A program made the translations under genes and the position numbers. This document shows, one piece after another, positions 41,936 to 51,140 of a DNA stretch of 64,000 nucleotides. The notes under the pieces are model-generated. The model made no database searches, was not told the DNA's origin, and worked only from the letters and a program-made list of their open reading frames with translations. The first letter of the stretch is position 1; each line of letters begins with the position of its first letter. Source of the DNA: Verrucomicrobiia bacterium (GTDB lineage Bacteria; Verrucomicrobiota; Verrucomicrobiia; Palsa-1439); contig JAJVHY010000031.1 in the NCBI GenBank assembly GCA_022072455.1, forward strand, positions 1 to 64,000. The letters run 5' to 3'.

Positions 41936-43056
41936 ACTTTGTTCGCCTTTAACTCTGCCAGCGAGTAGTGCGTCCCGCGCCAGTCAATGCCGTCGTGGAG
42001 CAGCGTCTTCAGCGTCGCGTTCCAGATGATGTATTGGAACAGAATCGCAGTCAGCGGGAATCCAATCCAGTGCCAGCGTTTCAGGCCGTGAAACGGGGCA
42101 TTATCCATATACATCAATGCGATGACGGCGATAATGGCGAGGTTGAACAACCACACCAGGCCGGTTGTGACAAAAAGCGCGACGACCGGCCAGACGAAGA
42201 GGACGGTTTGCGCAATCGATGCGGCAACGACGACCGAGAGGTTGTATTCCACGCCGGCAAATGAATTTTTCTCCAAACCTTTCACCAACTCGCCCAATGA
42301 CGAGTACCATTCGACGGTCACCATGTCACCGGCAAGCACCATGTCTTGCCGGTAGCCCGACTTCTTAATCAGCTTGCCGAGTTTCATGTCGTCGTCGGGG
42401 CGCATCCGTAACGGTTCGTGGCCGCCAATTTTCCGGTAGACCGCCGCGCGCACGAGGTTAAACGCGCCGATACCGATGTGCCGTGAGCTTTTCGGGTCGC
42501 GTGCCTTCCATGGTTTCGCATACATCCCGAAAAATATTGTGAATGCTCCGCCGAACATGCTGAGCAACGTCCCCGGCATCGCCAGCTGCGGCGCGATGGC
42601 GAGATGGTCGAGTTGCGCCGACACGAGATGATTCACGGCGCGACTAATCGTGCTCGATTCCATGTGAATGTCGGCGTCGGTAAACAGCAGAAACTCGCCG
42701 GTCGCTTGCCCCGCCCCGGCGTGTTGCGCGTGATTCTTGCCGAGCCAGCCTGCCGGCAAGTCGCCGATGTGGACGACTTTGATACCTTCGATCCGGTCGA
42801 GGATCGCGCCGGTCGAGTCAGTGGAACGGTCGTTGACGACGATGAATTCGAGGTTCGGATAATCCTGTTTCAGGAGTGACCGCAACGCCGGCTCAATCTT
42901 GCCGGCTTCGTTGCGCGCGGCAACGATGATCGAGACCTTGCCAGCGAATTGACCGGGCGGCAGGTCGTGAAGTCGACGCAACATCCGATTGCCACGGGCA
43001 AACTCAATCGCTACCGCCAGCAGGCCGAGCAATGTCAGACCGGCGAGCCAGATCAT
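41932..43056 (-). CDS. family 2 membrane glycosyltransferase
   Basis: This 374-residue enzyme has an N-terminal membrane helix (MIWLAGLTLLGLLAVAIEFA), a GT-A catalytic domain with VSIIVAARNEAGKIEPALRSLL, FIVVNDRSTDSTG, the metal-binding FTDADIHM and an acidic RMRPDDDMKLG acceptor motif, then 2-3 C-terminal helices (VVVAASIAQTVLFVWPVVALF, WLFNLAIIAVIALMYM). It resembles ceramide/carotenoid glucosyltransferase-like GT2 proteins acting on lipid acceptors at the inner membrane; the acceptor is unknown. It overlaps the upstream glycosidase gene by 4 nt. Confidence 0.88.
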   Translation of the reverse strand: MIWLAGLTLLGLLAVAIEFARGNRMLRRLHDLPPGQFAGKVSIIVAARNEAGKIEPALRSLLKQDYPNLEFIVVNDRSTDSTGAILDRIEGIKVVHIGDLPAGWLGKNHAQHAGAGQATGEFLLFTDADIHMESSTISRAVNHLVSAQLDHLAIAPQLAMPGTLLSMFGGAFTIFFGMYAKPWKARDPKSSRHIGIGAFNLVRAAVYRKIGGHEPLRMRPDDDMKLGKLIKKSGYRQDMVLAGDMVTVEWYSSLGELVKGLEKNSFAGVEYNLSVVVAASIAQTVLFVWPVVALFVTTGLVWLFNLAIIAVIALMYMDNAPFHGLKRWHWIGFPLTAILFQYIIWNATLKTLLHDGIDWRGTHYSLAELKANKV

Positions 43057-44978
43057 TCGAAAACAACCATCGCATGGCCGCGGACTTCCGGCACGACCAC
43101 ATTGACGCGATTACCACGCACGTCGAAGATCAACGCTTCCCGGCTCGGTGCGAGATAGACAAACTTCGGCCGCTTCACGAACTTCAACGAAACCGGGACG
43201 CTGTAGAGTGGAACGCTGTCTTCCACGATATCGATCGTCTTGGTGCGGTGCTCCGGACAGTAGTTGAGCAGGTGGACAATCGTTCGACGGCCCTGCTGCA
43301 TGACCGTCGCCTCAGTGCTCGTCGGGGCATCAAGTCGCAGCAAGGGCTCCGGCAGGAGCCGATCGAGAACCTCCTTGACCAGCAGCCGGTACGGATAGTT
43401 CCCGTGTGTGGCAAAGGCACTAAAGATCGGGTAGCTGATGTACCCGACGTTTTCGCAGACTGTCGCGGCCGCATACCGGGTCAACTTGTCGCCGGGTGTT
43501 TGGAAGTGTGATGAGAAATGATCCCATGTGCGCTCAAAGTAAGGTTCGACGATCCGGGAGATCGTGTGCTGGCTTGTCACCCGGACTCCGCGGTCATACA
43601 TGACATGATCACCGCCGTTGAAGCGGAAGTAGGTCGCGGTATAGGGCGACAGACCGGCCGGCTTGATGCGGAGTTCGGGGAGGAGCACTTTCATGCCGTC
43701 CGCCGACAAGCCACTCGTACCGGTGGCCAGAAGCTTGCCGCCCTGCTTGAGGTAGACGCGCAACCGTTTCGCAAGGCTCGCACTAACCGGGATTGCATCG
43801 GGCAAGATGAGCAGTTCGTAGCGAGCGAAATCACTCGCTTCGCTGACGACGTCAAATTGGTGGCGAAGCTGGGTGAGCATGCGGGTGGCGCCTTCATCCG
43901 TGCCGGTGGTCGAAGCTGGGAGTTGGAAGAGGCCGATCTGCGCAACTGACCGGGCGCCTTCGAGCCACGGCTCGCGCTCCGCCACGCGACCGTAGGCGTG
44001 GCCAATCAACTCGTAAGCGCCCTTGTCGAGAACCCCGCGCGGGTGCAACTGGTCGCCAATGGAACAGCCGGCGCCATGCGCCATCATCTGGCTCGTCTCG
44101 TACTCGAGTGCCGCGACAGGTTTCAAGCCGCCAAAATCCGCCCAACTTTTATGAAAGCGCGCCGTCATTCCCAGATACGGTTTCGGGAACGTCCGAACGT
44201 ACCGAACATTCTTCGGAAAAAACATATAACCCCAACCACCGGTCGCCAACGCTTCGATCTCGGTATGCGTCAAGAACTCAATGTCCGTCTTGAGATTATG
44301 CAGTGGCCGGCTGTTGAAGAAGACCGTCGCATCCCGACTGCTGGCCTTCACCATCTGAAAAAACCGCCGCATGTAGTCCACCGCGATCTGTTTGGAATGC
44401 GCGTCGCGGTCCGCCTCGGATTCGGGATTCAAGCCCACGCGCCGCAGGCTGGCGATGAAATACTTCGTCGTCGAAGGCTGATCCCAACACATGTCAAAAA
44501 AGATTCCATCCACCGGCTTGAAGACTTTCAAGACTTCCGCGGTCTGCTCGGCTAGGAAATCCTGATACGGCGATGCCATGTCCATGATTTGCCAACCCGG
44601 TTGAAAAACGCCGTCCGCCCCTTTGACCTGGGCACTACTGGCCTTGCGGGCGACCCACTCGGGATGCGTATTGGCGGCGTACTCGTCGCATTGAACGCTG
44701 ATGTAAATCGGCGCGCGAATGCCAACCGCATGCAACGCGTCCACTTGCCGCCGGAGCAGATCGAGCCCGCGCTTTAAGCCGGGATGCCGTTCCGGCCGCT
44801 TCGTGTTGTAGTACAAATGCCCATGGTGACACTTGGCAAACACCGTGACACTGTTGACGTGCGCGCGCAGCATCGTCTGGGCAAACTGACGCGCATCGAA
44901 ATCGCGCCCAACATCCGGCACGGCCGGACCAGTGTGAAAGTCGAGATGGATTTGGCGGGACAGCAGGGATAATTTCAT
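43053..44978 (-). CDS. GHL6-like glycoside hydrolase with beta-galactosidase-trimerisation-like domain
   Basis: The start is ATG 44978 (MKLSLLSRQIHLDFHTG); the track's 48 extra residues are leader. The 641-residue protein has a TIM-barrel N-terminus (HGHLYYNTK, IYISVQCDEY, HPEWVAR, PVDGIFFDMCWDQP, TVFFNSRP) like hypothetical glycosyl hydrolase 6/alpha-fucosidase-like proteins. A Rossmann-like domain (~370-520: YELLILPDAIPVS, YLKQGGKLLATGTS) resembles the GH42 trimerisation domain, followed by a beta-tail. No signal peptide is seen, so it may act in the cytoplasm. Substrate unknown. Confidence 0.78.
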   Translation of the reverse strand: MKLSLLSRQIHLDFHTGPAVPDVGRDFDARQFAQTMLRAHVNSVTVFAKCHHGHLYYNTKRPERHPGLKRGLDLLRRQVDALHAVGIRAPIYISVQCDEYAANTHPEWVARKASSAQVKGADGVFQPGWQIMDMASPYQDFLAEQTAEVLKVFKPVDGIFFDMCWDQPSTTKYFIASLRRVGLNPESEADRDAHSKQIAVDYMRRFFQMVKASSRDATVFFNSRPLHNLKTDIEFLTHTEIEALATGGWGYMFFPKNVRYVRTFPKPYLGMTARFHKSWADFGGLKPVAALEYETSQMMAHGAGCSIGDQLHPRGVLDKGAYELIGHAYGRVAEREPWLEGARSVAQIGLFQLPASTTGTDEGATRMLTQLRHQFDVVSEASDFARYELLILPDAIPVSASLAKRLRVYLKQGGKLLATGTSGLSADGMKVLLPELRIKPAGLSPYTATYFRFNGGDHVMYDRGVRVTSQHTISRIVEPYFERTWDHFSSHFQTPGDKLTRYAAATVCENVGYISYPIFSAFATHGNYPYRLLVKEVLDRLLPEPLLRLDAPTSTEATVMQQGRRTIVHLLNYCPEHRTKTIDIVEDSVPLYSVPVSLKFVKRPKFVYLAPSREALIFDVRGNRVNVVVPEVRGHAMVVFE

Positions 44979-45003
44979 CAGCGGCAGTGCTAGCAGACGT
45001 TGA

Positions 45004-45642
45004 CTAATCCTGCAACCGTTCTCTCGCCTGCGCGAAAACAGCGTCGAACATCGGCTCGGTGAGCTTGCCGGTGTTGGTGTTCTGCCGGCTGGGGTGATAG
45101 GACGCAAGCACGACCGGATCAAAATCGTAAACTTGGTTGTGGGCGAAAGCCGGCAAGGGTTTGATGCCGCGAGTCTTCAAGTAGGTGTCGAAGGCAATTT
45201 TGCCAAGCGTGATGACGACGCGCGGTTTCATCTGGCTGAGTTCTTCTTGCAGATACCGGTTGCAGTTGGTGATCTCGGCCGGCAACGGTTTGTTGCCGGG
45301 GGGCGCGCAGTGGCAGGCGGCGGTGATGTAGCAGTCGAGCAGCTTCAGGCCGTCGTCACGATGTTCCCAAGTCGGTTGGTTGGCGAAGCCGGCTTTGTGC
45401 AAGGCCCGGAAGAGCCACTTACCGGAGGAGTCGCCGGTAAACATGCGGCCAGTGCGGTTGGCACCATGCGCGCCGGGCGCGAGGCCGACGATGAGGACGC
45501 GGGCTTTGGGATCGCCAAAACTCGGCACCGGTTTGCCCCAGTAGGTCCAATCGCGGAACTCGCGTTTCTTTTCGCGCGCGATGTCTTCGCGCCATTTGAC
45601 GAGACGCGGGCAAAGCCGGCAGTTAATGATGGAGGCATTCAT
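45004..45642 (-). CDS. type 5 (UDGb) Fe-S uracil-DNA glycosylase
   Basis: The start is ATG 45642 (MNASIINCRLCPRLVKW); the longer track form runs antisense-like through nagZ. The 212-residue enzyme excises uracil (and often other deaminated bases) from DNA. Fe-S cysteines are in NCRLCPRL and CHCAPPGNKP. Motif A is GLAPGAHGANRTGRMFTGD, typical of family 5 with no catalytic Asp/Asn in the usual position, and motif B is ASYHPSRQNTNTG. It overlaps the nagZ-like 3' end by 20 nt. Confidence 0.9.
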   Translation of the reverse strand: MNASIINCRLCPRLVKWREDIAREKKREFRDWTYWGKPVPSFGDPKARVLIVGLAPGAHGANRTGRMFTGDSSGKWLFRALHKAGFANQPTWEHRDDGLKLLDCYITAACHCAPPGNKPLPAEITNCNRYLQEELSQMKPRVVITLGKIAFDTYLKTRGIKPLPAFAHNQVYDFDPVVLASYHPSRQNTNTGKLTEPMFDAVFAQARERLQD

Positions 45643-46465
45643 AAGCAGCCATGATTTTGGCCGGGGTGTGGCAGACGAGGATGAGGTCGGCACCGGCTTG
45701 GATGGATTCGACGACAGCGGATTCAAAATCGTGGATGGCGCCCATTTCCATGTCGTCCGTGATGACGGTGCCGGTGAAACCGAGTTTTTTGCGAAGGAGG
45801 CCGGTGATGATCTTATGGGAGAGCGACGCGGGCCGGTCATCGAGCGCCGGGTAGTGCGCATGGCTGACCATGATGGCCGGGAGGTGGAGCGCGGTGAAGG
45901 GGCGGATGTCGGCTTCACTCCAGTCGGTAACGGTCGGCAGGACTTCGTGCGAATCTTGTTTCGCGCCGCCTAGGCCGGGGAAATGTTTGCCGCAGGCGCG
46001 GATGCCGGCGGCATGGAGGCCGTCGAGGAATTCGCCGGCCCAGCGGATGACTTCGGCGGGGGTTTTGCCCCAGCAACGTTCGCGCAGGGCGTTGTCGCCG
46101 TCGGTTTCGAGATCGAGGACAGGGGCGAAGGTCATATCAATGCCGTGGTCGCGGAGGGATTCGCCGAGTTGCCGGCCAAAGTCGCGGGCGCGGTTGGCTT
46201 GTTTGATTTCAGCGATACCCGGCAATTCGCCGACGATGGGGCGGAGCCGGTTGACGCGTTTGTTTTCCTGGTCAATGGCGATGAACGGGTGCGACGGCAA
46301 ATCGTGGAGTTGCCGGGTGAGTTGCCGGAGTTGGTCGGATGAATCAATGTTGCGCGAGAAGAGGATGATGCCGGCAGGACGGACGGTTTCGAGGAGGCGC
46401 CGGGTGTCGGTGTTGAGTTCGAGGCCGGTGAAGCCGACGCAGAGGTTTGCTTTTCGTTGCCGCAT
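45623..46465 (-). CDS. nagZ: GH3 beta-N-acetylhexosaminidase (NagZ-like)
   Basis: I choose ATG 46465 (MRQRKANLCVGFTGLEL), which leaves a normal NagZ N-terminus; ATGs at 46474 and 46483 are alternatives, and the track form overlaps the divergent gene. The 280-residue protein has GIILFSRN, AIDQENKRVNRLRP, the family motif KHFPGLGGAKQDSHEVLP (catalytic His/Asp) and the nucleophile Asp in VITDDMEMGAI. NagZ removes GlcNAc from muropeptides during peptidoglycan recycling. No signal peptide is seen, consistent with cytoplasmic action. Confidence 0.9.
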   Translation of the reverse strand: MRQRKANLCVGFTGLELNTDTRRLLETVRPAGIILFSRNIDSSDQLRQLTRQLHDLPSHPFIAIDQENKRVNRLRPIVGELPGIAEIKQANRARDFGRQLGESLRDHGIDMTFAPVLDLETDGDNALRERCWGKTPAEVIRWAGEFLDGLHAAGIRACGKHFPGLGGAKQDSHEVLPTVTDWSEADIRPFTALHLPAIMVSHAHYPALDDRPASLSHKIITGLLRKKLGFTGTVITDDMEMGAIHDFESAVVESIQAGADLILVCHTPAKIMAAYECLHH

Positions 46466-46496
46466 TAGGCACATTCTAAACATCGGGAGGAAATTT

Positions 46497-46901
46497 GTGA
46501 AGCAGTTGCGCGAATTGACCATTATGACGCCGAACAAGCCCGGCAAGTTGTCGCAGGTGTTGCGCGCGTTGGCGGCGGCGAAAGTGAACCTGCAGGCGAT
46601 TGATTCATCGTCGGGGTATGACTTGAATCTGGTGCGGTTAATCACGTCGGATGCGGCGGAGACGCGCCGGGCGTTGGAGAAACTCGATTATCAGGTGACG
46701 GAGGCGGCGGTATTGGCGGTGTCCATTCTCGACCAGCCGGGGCAGCTCGCGAAAATCACCGGCGCATTTGGGAAGGCGAAGGTCAATATTGATTATATGT
46801 ACGCGACGGCGGCGGGGCCGGGCGCGGAGGCGTTGGTCGTTTTCCATTTGTCGGACAGCGCGGCCGGGGAGAAGGCGTTGCGCGCAGCAGGGTGGCAATA
46901 A
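46497..46901 (+). CDS. tandem ACT-domain protein
   Basis: The start is GTG 46497 (VKQLRELTIMTPNKPGKL), with a perfect GGAGG six nt upstream; ATG 46524 is less likely. The 134 residues contain two ACT domains: residues ~5-70 (TPNKPGKLSQVLRALAAAKVNLQAI) and ~72-134 (ILDQPGQLAKITGAFGKAKVNIDYMYATAAG). Stand-alone ACT pairs bind amino acids and act as sensors or regulatory subunits; no enzyme domain is attached. It is divergent from nagZ by ~30 nt and 3 nt upstream of the DUF4337 gene. Confidence 0.87.
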   Translation: MKQLRELTIMTPNKPGKLSQVLRALAAAKVNLQAIDSSSGYDLNLVRLITSDAAETRRALEKLDYQVTEAAVLAVSILDQPGQLAKITGAFGKAKVNIDYMYATAAGPGAEALVVFHLSDSAAGEKALRAAGWQ

Positions 46902-46904
46902 ATC

Positions 46905-47786
46905 ATGAAAATCAAGATACCGGATGAGTTGAAATCAGAGGTGCCGCAGACGTTCTGGGGAAAGATTTTGACGGCCACCCCGATCATCATGACGGTGGTG
47001 GCCACAGCGTTGGCCGGGCTGGCGTCGAGTGAGATGACGCGGGCACAGTACAGCCGGTCGTTGGCGGCCCAGTTGCAATCAAAAGCCGGTGATCAGTGGG
47101 GATTTTTTCAGGCAAAACGTCTGCGCGGGGCGATGCAGCGAAGCACGCTGGATTTGTTGCAGAGCACGACCGAGGTGAAGGCTCTGGATGTCACGACCTT
47201 GCCCCAGTTCATCGAGCCGGTCACAGTCGCCGCGCTCGAATCAGGTCAAGTGCCAGACATCGGCCCGGCCCCGGTGCTGGCGGAACCGGTCAAAGCGGCG
47301 TTGGAAGCAGTGGTATCAGCCCGGCCGGATGGCGAGGTGGCACAGATTGTCCTGGCAGTGAAAGACGAGGTGTTGCACGACGCGGTCCGGGCGGCAAAAG
47401 ATCGCGCGGCCGAACTGGATCAGGCAACGCAGCCGGTCAATCAAGCGTTGGAGAAACTGGAAACCGCATTGGCCGGACAACCGGCGGCACGCGGATTTAT
47501 CGTGGCGCGGCTCCGGTATACGGCGGCACGGTATGATGCGGAAGCGCGACTGAATCAGGCGGTAGCACACCTGTACGAATTGCAGGTGCGGAAGAGCAAC
47601 TTGATCGCTGAGCGGCACCACCAACGCAGTCAGCGGTTTTTTTATGGCATGCTCGGCGCGCAAGCAGCGGTGATTATTTCGACGTTTGCCATCGCGACCC
47701 GGAAACGCAATTTGTTGTGGTCGCTGGCCGCAGCGGCCGGGACAGGCGCAATCTCGTTTGCGATTTACGTTTATTTATTTGTGTAA
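46905..47786 (+). CDS. DUF4337-like membrane protein
   Basis: This 293-residue protein has one N-terminal helix (ILTATPIIMTVVATALAGLAS), then the segment SLAAQLQSKAGDQWGFFQAKRLRGAM, which is the DUF4337 hallmark. A long alpha-helical middle (~100-230, rich in Ala/Glu/Gln, coiled-coil-like) precedes two C-terminal helices (FYGMLGAQAAVIISTFAIA, LLWSLAAAAGTGAISFAIYV). The usual DUF4337 protein is ~180-200 residues, so the middle is expanded here. Function unknown. Confidence 0.75.
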   Translation: MKIKIPDELKSEVPQTFWGKILTATPIIMTVVATALAGLASSEMTRAQYSRSLAAQLQSKAGDQWGFFQAKRLRGAMQRSTLDLLQSTTEVKALDVTTLPQFIEPVTVAALESGQVPDIGPAPVLAEPVKAALEAVVSARPDGEVAQIVLAVKDEVLHDAVRAAKDRAAELDQATQPVNQALEKLETALAGQPAARGFIVARLRYTAARYDAEARLNQAVAHLYELQVRKSNLIAERHHQRSQRFFYGMLGAQAAVIISTFAIATRKRNLLWSLAAAAGTGAISFAIYVYLFV

Positions 47787-47841
47787 TCGGCCATTTTTCG
47801 CGTTTTTTCTGGCATACGACCTGCGCCATAGCTTGGGGAAG

Positions 47842-48843
47842 ATGTGTCTCAAACGTGTCATATTATTGGCAATTGCTGTCGCCGTAGGTCACGGGGTCGG
47901 TCCGCTCGGGCTGGCGCAGGGCGAAATTGCGATCGGGATGCCGCGCCAAAAGGTGCTCGAAACACTTGGCGAGCCCATCGGGAAACTTCGCGAAGGCAGT
48001 CAGGAGTTGCTCGTCTATAAAACGATGGAAGTCCGTGTCCTCAGCAATCGCGTCGTGCATGTCAATCATCTCAACGAGACGTTGCTTCCGACCAGCCCGG
48101 CACCGATACCGAAATCAGCCCCACCCCCGCCACCAGCCGGAGTCGCCAGTCCAGCAGCCGTGGCAGACGCGGTGCCGACTGAAACTCCGCCCGAGCCGGT
48201 GGTCAGAGTTCCGGCACCGGCGTTCGCCCAATTATTCGCCGGCCAAGCCGAAAAATATCGGGGCATCCAATTCACAACCGGCCGGAAGGTTTTCCTCATC
48301 GTCGGTCTCATCTTCGGTCTTGCCGGTTTCGCTGTGGCGCTGGGCGCGTCCATATGGTTTCTGATCCGGGCGTTTCTGGTCCACGTTGGGTGGGGCTTGG
48401 CCTGCCTGTTTTTGCCGCTGGCGCAACTTGTTTTTCTCTGTTGCCATTGGCGCGAGGGCCGCAAGCCTTTCTTCGTGAGTCTGGCCGGCTTGGCGGGCGC
48501 GATGGTGGGAATCGCGGTGGCGCTGGGCTTGGGCGTGATGCCGGCAGTGGCGGGTGCGAAGTCGCCATCGGCTGCGGGAATCCCGGCTGGCTCGCTGGCC
48601 AACGAGATTTTAATCCGCGATGCGCTGCCAACAGCCCTGCTCTTTGCCGGCGGATTGGGCTGCGCAGCTCCCCAGGGGATTCAACGCGTTGAAGTGCTTC
48701 GCCAACCTGAAGGACCAAGCAATGGCATGCGCTGGGAAGAACGCTGGTTCATCAGTGGCTGCGGGAAGGAATTGCCCGTCGACCTCGTCTTTCAAGAAGA
48801 CGGTCGCGGCGGCGCATCCTTCGAAGTTCGCGCTCCGAAATAA
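47842..48843 (+). CDS. membrane protein with SmpA/OmlA-like N-terminal motif, unknown function
   Basis: The start is ATG 47842 (MCLKRVILLAIAVAVGHG) with GGGGAAG upstream; the track form begins inside the DUF4337 gene. The 333-residue protein has a signal peptide, then a ~50-residue segment IAIGMPRQKVLETLGEPIGKL...VYKTMEVRVLSNRVV. This is the 'GM..xxVxxxLGxP' pattern of SmpA/OmlA-type domains. A Pro-rich linker (~100-150) follows, then 4 membrane helices (~165-270) and a C-terminal extracytoplasmic part with two or more cysteines (GLGCAAPQG, ISGCGKELP). I do not recognise the whole architecture. Confidence 0.7.
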   Translation: MCLKRVILLAIAVAVGHGVGPLGLAQGEIAIGMPRQKVLETLGEPIGKLREGSQELLVYKTMEVRVLSNRVVHVNHLNETLLPTSPAPIPKSAPPPPPAGVASPAAVADAVPTETPPEPVVRVPAPAFAQLFAGQAEKYRGIQFTTGRKVFLIVGLIFGLAGFAVALGASIWFLIRAFLVHVGWGLACLFLPLAQLVFLCCHWREGRKPFFVSLAGLAGAMVGIAVALGLGVMPAVAGAKSPSAAGIPAGSLANEILIRDALPTALLFAGGLGCAAPQGIQRVEVLRQPEGPSNGMRWEERWFISGCGKELPVDLVFQEDGRGGASFEVRAPK

Positions 48844-48868
48844 CTAGCCCAGCCCGGTTTAGCCCGGT

Positions 48869-49210
48869 CTATCGGCGCCCGAAGCTGACGTTGGGCGCCG
48901 GCGCAGGATGATCTGAGCAGGCGGCATTGGTGGGGACATCCACTGCGGTATTGCTGGGTTTGACGTAACCGTTTTTGATGAGCCACGCTTCGACTTCGTC
49001 GCCGCTGACGTCGGCCACAATCTTGCCGTCAATGTCGAGGGTCGGCTGGAGCGGCTGGCCGCTCTTTTGGATCATCTCTTGATAGTCGTCGGCGTTGTTG
49101 ATGATGTCGCGGTCTTCGTAGGCGAGGTTGTACTTCTTGAGCACAGCCCGAACGCCGTTGCTCCAGCCGCACGAAGGTTTCATGTACGCAATAATTTTGG
49201 GTTGGTTCAT
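48869..49210 (-). CDS. glutaredoxin-like protein with CGWS active site
   Basis: The start is ATG 49210 (MNQPKIIAYMKPSCGWSNGV). The 113-residue protein is a glutaredoxin fold whose active site is C-G-W-S, i.e. monothiol, with the usual cis-Pro in PTLDIDGKIVADVSG. A ~35-residue C-terminal tail after residue 85 contains one more Cys (NAACSDHPAP), which could serve as a resolving thiol or metal ligand. It is convergent with the previous gene and 62 nt downstream of serA. Confidence 0.82.
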   Translation of the reverse strand: MNQPKIIAYMKPSCGWSNGVRAVLKKYNLAYEDRDIINNADDYQEMIQKSGQPLQPTLDIDGKIVADVSGDEVEAWLIKNGYVKPSNTAVDVPTNAACSDHPAPAPNVSFGRR

Positions 49211-49272
49211 AGTTGTCTCACGCTCCACGTTTCTTATGCTCCAAGGTGGACACGAATGCAAGGGACTCGCGA

Positions 49273-50844
49273 TTACAGCTTCGCGATTTTGACATCCAAG
49301 ATGTCTTGATCCTTGCGGATTTCGGCCAACACAGCTTCGGTCGGCGCGCTGTCGAGGTTGAGGACAGTCAGCGCCTTGCCGCCGAGTTTGTCGCGTCCAA
49401 GGGACATGCCGGCAATGTTGATGCCGTGTTTGCCCATGATGGTCCCGATCCAGCCGACGATCCCGGGGCGGTCGGTGTTGGTCATCAGGAACACGACGCC
49501 GGTCGGAATGGCTTCGACGGGCATGTCGTTGATCCGCACGATGCGCGGGTTGTTGAGCGAACCATAGAATGTGCCGGCCACACTATGGCCATCAGCGCGG
49601 ACAGTGATGAGTTCGGTGTAGTCTTCCGACTCGGCCGTTTTGATTTCCTCGACACGCAAGCCGAGGTTGCCGGCGACGACGGGGGCGTTGACGTAATTGA
49701 TTTCCGCGCCCTGGGCTTTGCTGAGGAGGCCGATGAGAATCGCACGTTGAATGGGATTCGTTTCCCACTCCGCCGCTTTGCCGAGAAACTCGACGGTGAC
49801 GCGTTCGAGGCGGGCCGGGGCCAGTTGCGCGACTAACCGGCCCAGCGTTTCACCGAAGGCGAGGACTGGGCGGAGTTTCGCCAGGACTTTGGCGTCGATA
49901 CTTGGCATGTTGACGGCGTTGCGGACGGTCCCGCCGGCCAGAACGTCGGCGACTTGTTCGGCGACTTCGGTGCCGACGGATTCCTGAGCTTCAGTAGTGG
50001 AGGCCCCGAGGTGCGGCGTGAGCACGACGTTGGTGAGACCGAGTAACGGTGAGTCTTTCGGCGGCTCGCTCTCGTAGACGTCGAGAGCGGCGCCGGCAAC
50101 TTGACCGGACTTGAGTGCTTCGTGAAGATCAGCTTCCACAATCAGGCCGCCCCGGGCACAATTGATGAGCCGGACACCTTTTTTCATTTTGGCGATGGCC
50201 GCTTTGTTGATCATGCCGCGGGTTTGATCGGTCATGGGCACGTGGATGGTGATGAAGTCGGCCTGCGGATAAATCTGGTCGAGCTCGCAGACTTCGACCT
50301 GCAACGCTTTCGCGCGGCTGAGGCTGAGAAACGGATCGTACACGAGGACGCGCATGCCGAACGCGATGGCGCGGCGGGCGACTTCGCCGCCGATGCGCCC
50401 CATGCCGATGATGCCAAGCGTTTTGTTGTAGAGTTCGACACCCTCAAAGGATTTGCGATCCCATTTGCCGGCAATCATGGTGGCGTGCGCTTGGGGGATT
50501 TTCCGTGCAAGCGCCATCATCATCGAAAAGGTGTGCTCGCACGTCGAGATCGTGTTGCCGCCGGGCGTGTTCATGACAATGATGCCCCGCCGGGTGGCGG
50601 CTTCCACATCCACATTGTCCACACCAACGCCGGCGCGCCCGACGACGCGGAGTTTTTTGGCGGCGGCGATAACTTTAGCGTTCACCTTCGTCTGGCTGCG
50701 GACGATGAGCGCGTCGTAGTCACCGATGATTTGGAGGAGCGCGTCCTCTTTCAAGCCGGTGTTGACGTCCACTTGGAAGGCCGGGTTCGCGCGGAGGAGT
50801 TCGACGCCTTTGTCAGAAATGGGATCGGAGACAAGAATTTTCAT
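49273..50844 (-). CDS. serA: D-3-phosphoglycerate dehydrogenase
   Basis: This 523-residue enzyme commits 3-phosphoglycerate to serine synthesis. The NAD-binding fold shows GIIGMGRIGGEVARRA and YDPF. Catalytic and binding residues fall in VRSQTKV, GRAGVGVDNVD, NCARGGLI, DVYESEPP and the catalytic His in TPHLGASTTEAQ. The long form continues with an allosteric-substrate-binding domain (~315-450) and a C-terminal ACT domain (VVFLMTNTDRPGIVGWIGTIMGKHGINIAGMSLGR) that mediates feedback by serine in homologues. It is divergent from the small glutaredoxin at 50904. Confidence 0.97.
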   Translation of the reverse strand: MKILVSDPISDKGVELLRANPAFQVDVNTGLKEDALLQIIGDYDALIVRSQTKVNAKVIAAAKKLRVVGRAGVGVDNVDVEAATRRGIIVMNTPGGNTISTCEHTFSMMMALARKIPQAHATMIAGKWDRKSFEGVELYNKTLGIIGMGRIGGEVARRAIAFGMRVLVYDPFLSLSRAKALQVEVCELDQIYPQADFITIHVPMTDQTRGMINKAAIAKMKKGVRLINCARGGLIVEADLHEALKSGQVAGAALDVYESEPPKDSPLLGLTNVVLTPHLGASTTEAQESVGTEVAEQVADVLAGGTVRNAVNMPSIDAKVLAKLRPVLAFGETLGRLVAQLAPARLERVTVEFLGKAAEWETNPIQRAILIGLLSKAQGAEINYVNAPVVAGNLGLRVEEIKTAESEDYTELITVRADGHSVAGTFYGSLNNPRIVRINDMPVEAIPTGVVFLMTNTDRPGIVGWIGTIMGKHGINIAGMSLGRDKLGGKALTVLNLDSAPTEAVLAEIRKDQDILDVKIAKL

Positions 50845-50903
50845 GGATTGCTTTTGGTGGACAATTTGCGATGTTCGACGGCGTTCGACAAGAACAAATC
50901 ATT

Positions 50904-51140
50904 ATGCAAATCAAACTTTATTCCCGGCAACTTTGCGGCTGGTGTCAGGATGCCAAGGCGTATCTGAAGGAACACAACCTGCCGTTTGCGGAAGTGGATG
51001 TGGGACGGGACCGCGCGGCCTACGATGAAATGATCAAACTCTCCGGCCAGTCACTCGTGCCGACCATCGTCATTGATGGCAAGGTGTTGGCGGATTTTGA
51101 CACCGGCCAGTTGGAGCAGTTTCTCGCGCAACTGAAGTAG
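50904..51140 (+). CDS. small glutaredoxin/NrdH-like protein with CGWC active site
   Basis: The start is ATG 50904 (MQIKLYSRQLCGWCQDAK); the track adds 11 residues. The 78-residue thioredoxin-fold protein has the dithiol motif C-G-W-C, LVPTIVIDGK with the cis-Pro, and a short C-terminal helix. It probably reduces disulfides in ribonucleotide reductase or other targets, as NrdH/Grx do. It lies 59 nt from serA in the opposite direction. Its stop codon is followed by a GC-rich stretch that could form a small hairpin. Confidence 0.88.
   Translation: MQIKLYSRQLCGWCQDAKAYLKEHNLPFAEVDVGRDRAAYDEMIKLSGQSLVPTIVIDGKVLADFDTGQLEQFLAQLK

Noticed and set aside
45643-45918. Long form of the uracil-DNA glycosylase ORF
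   Set aside because: The extra 92 residues are Ser/Pro/Arg-rich read-through of the nagZ gene in another frame; the family N-terminus with its first Fe-S cysteines begins at ATG 45642.
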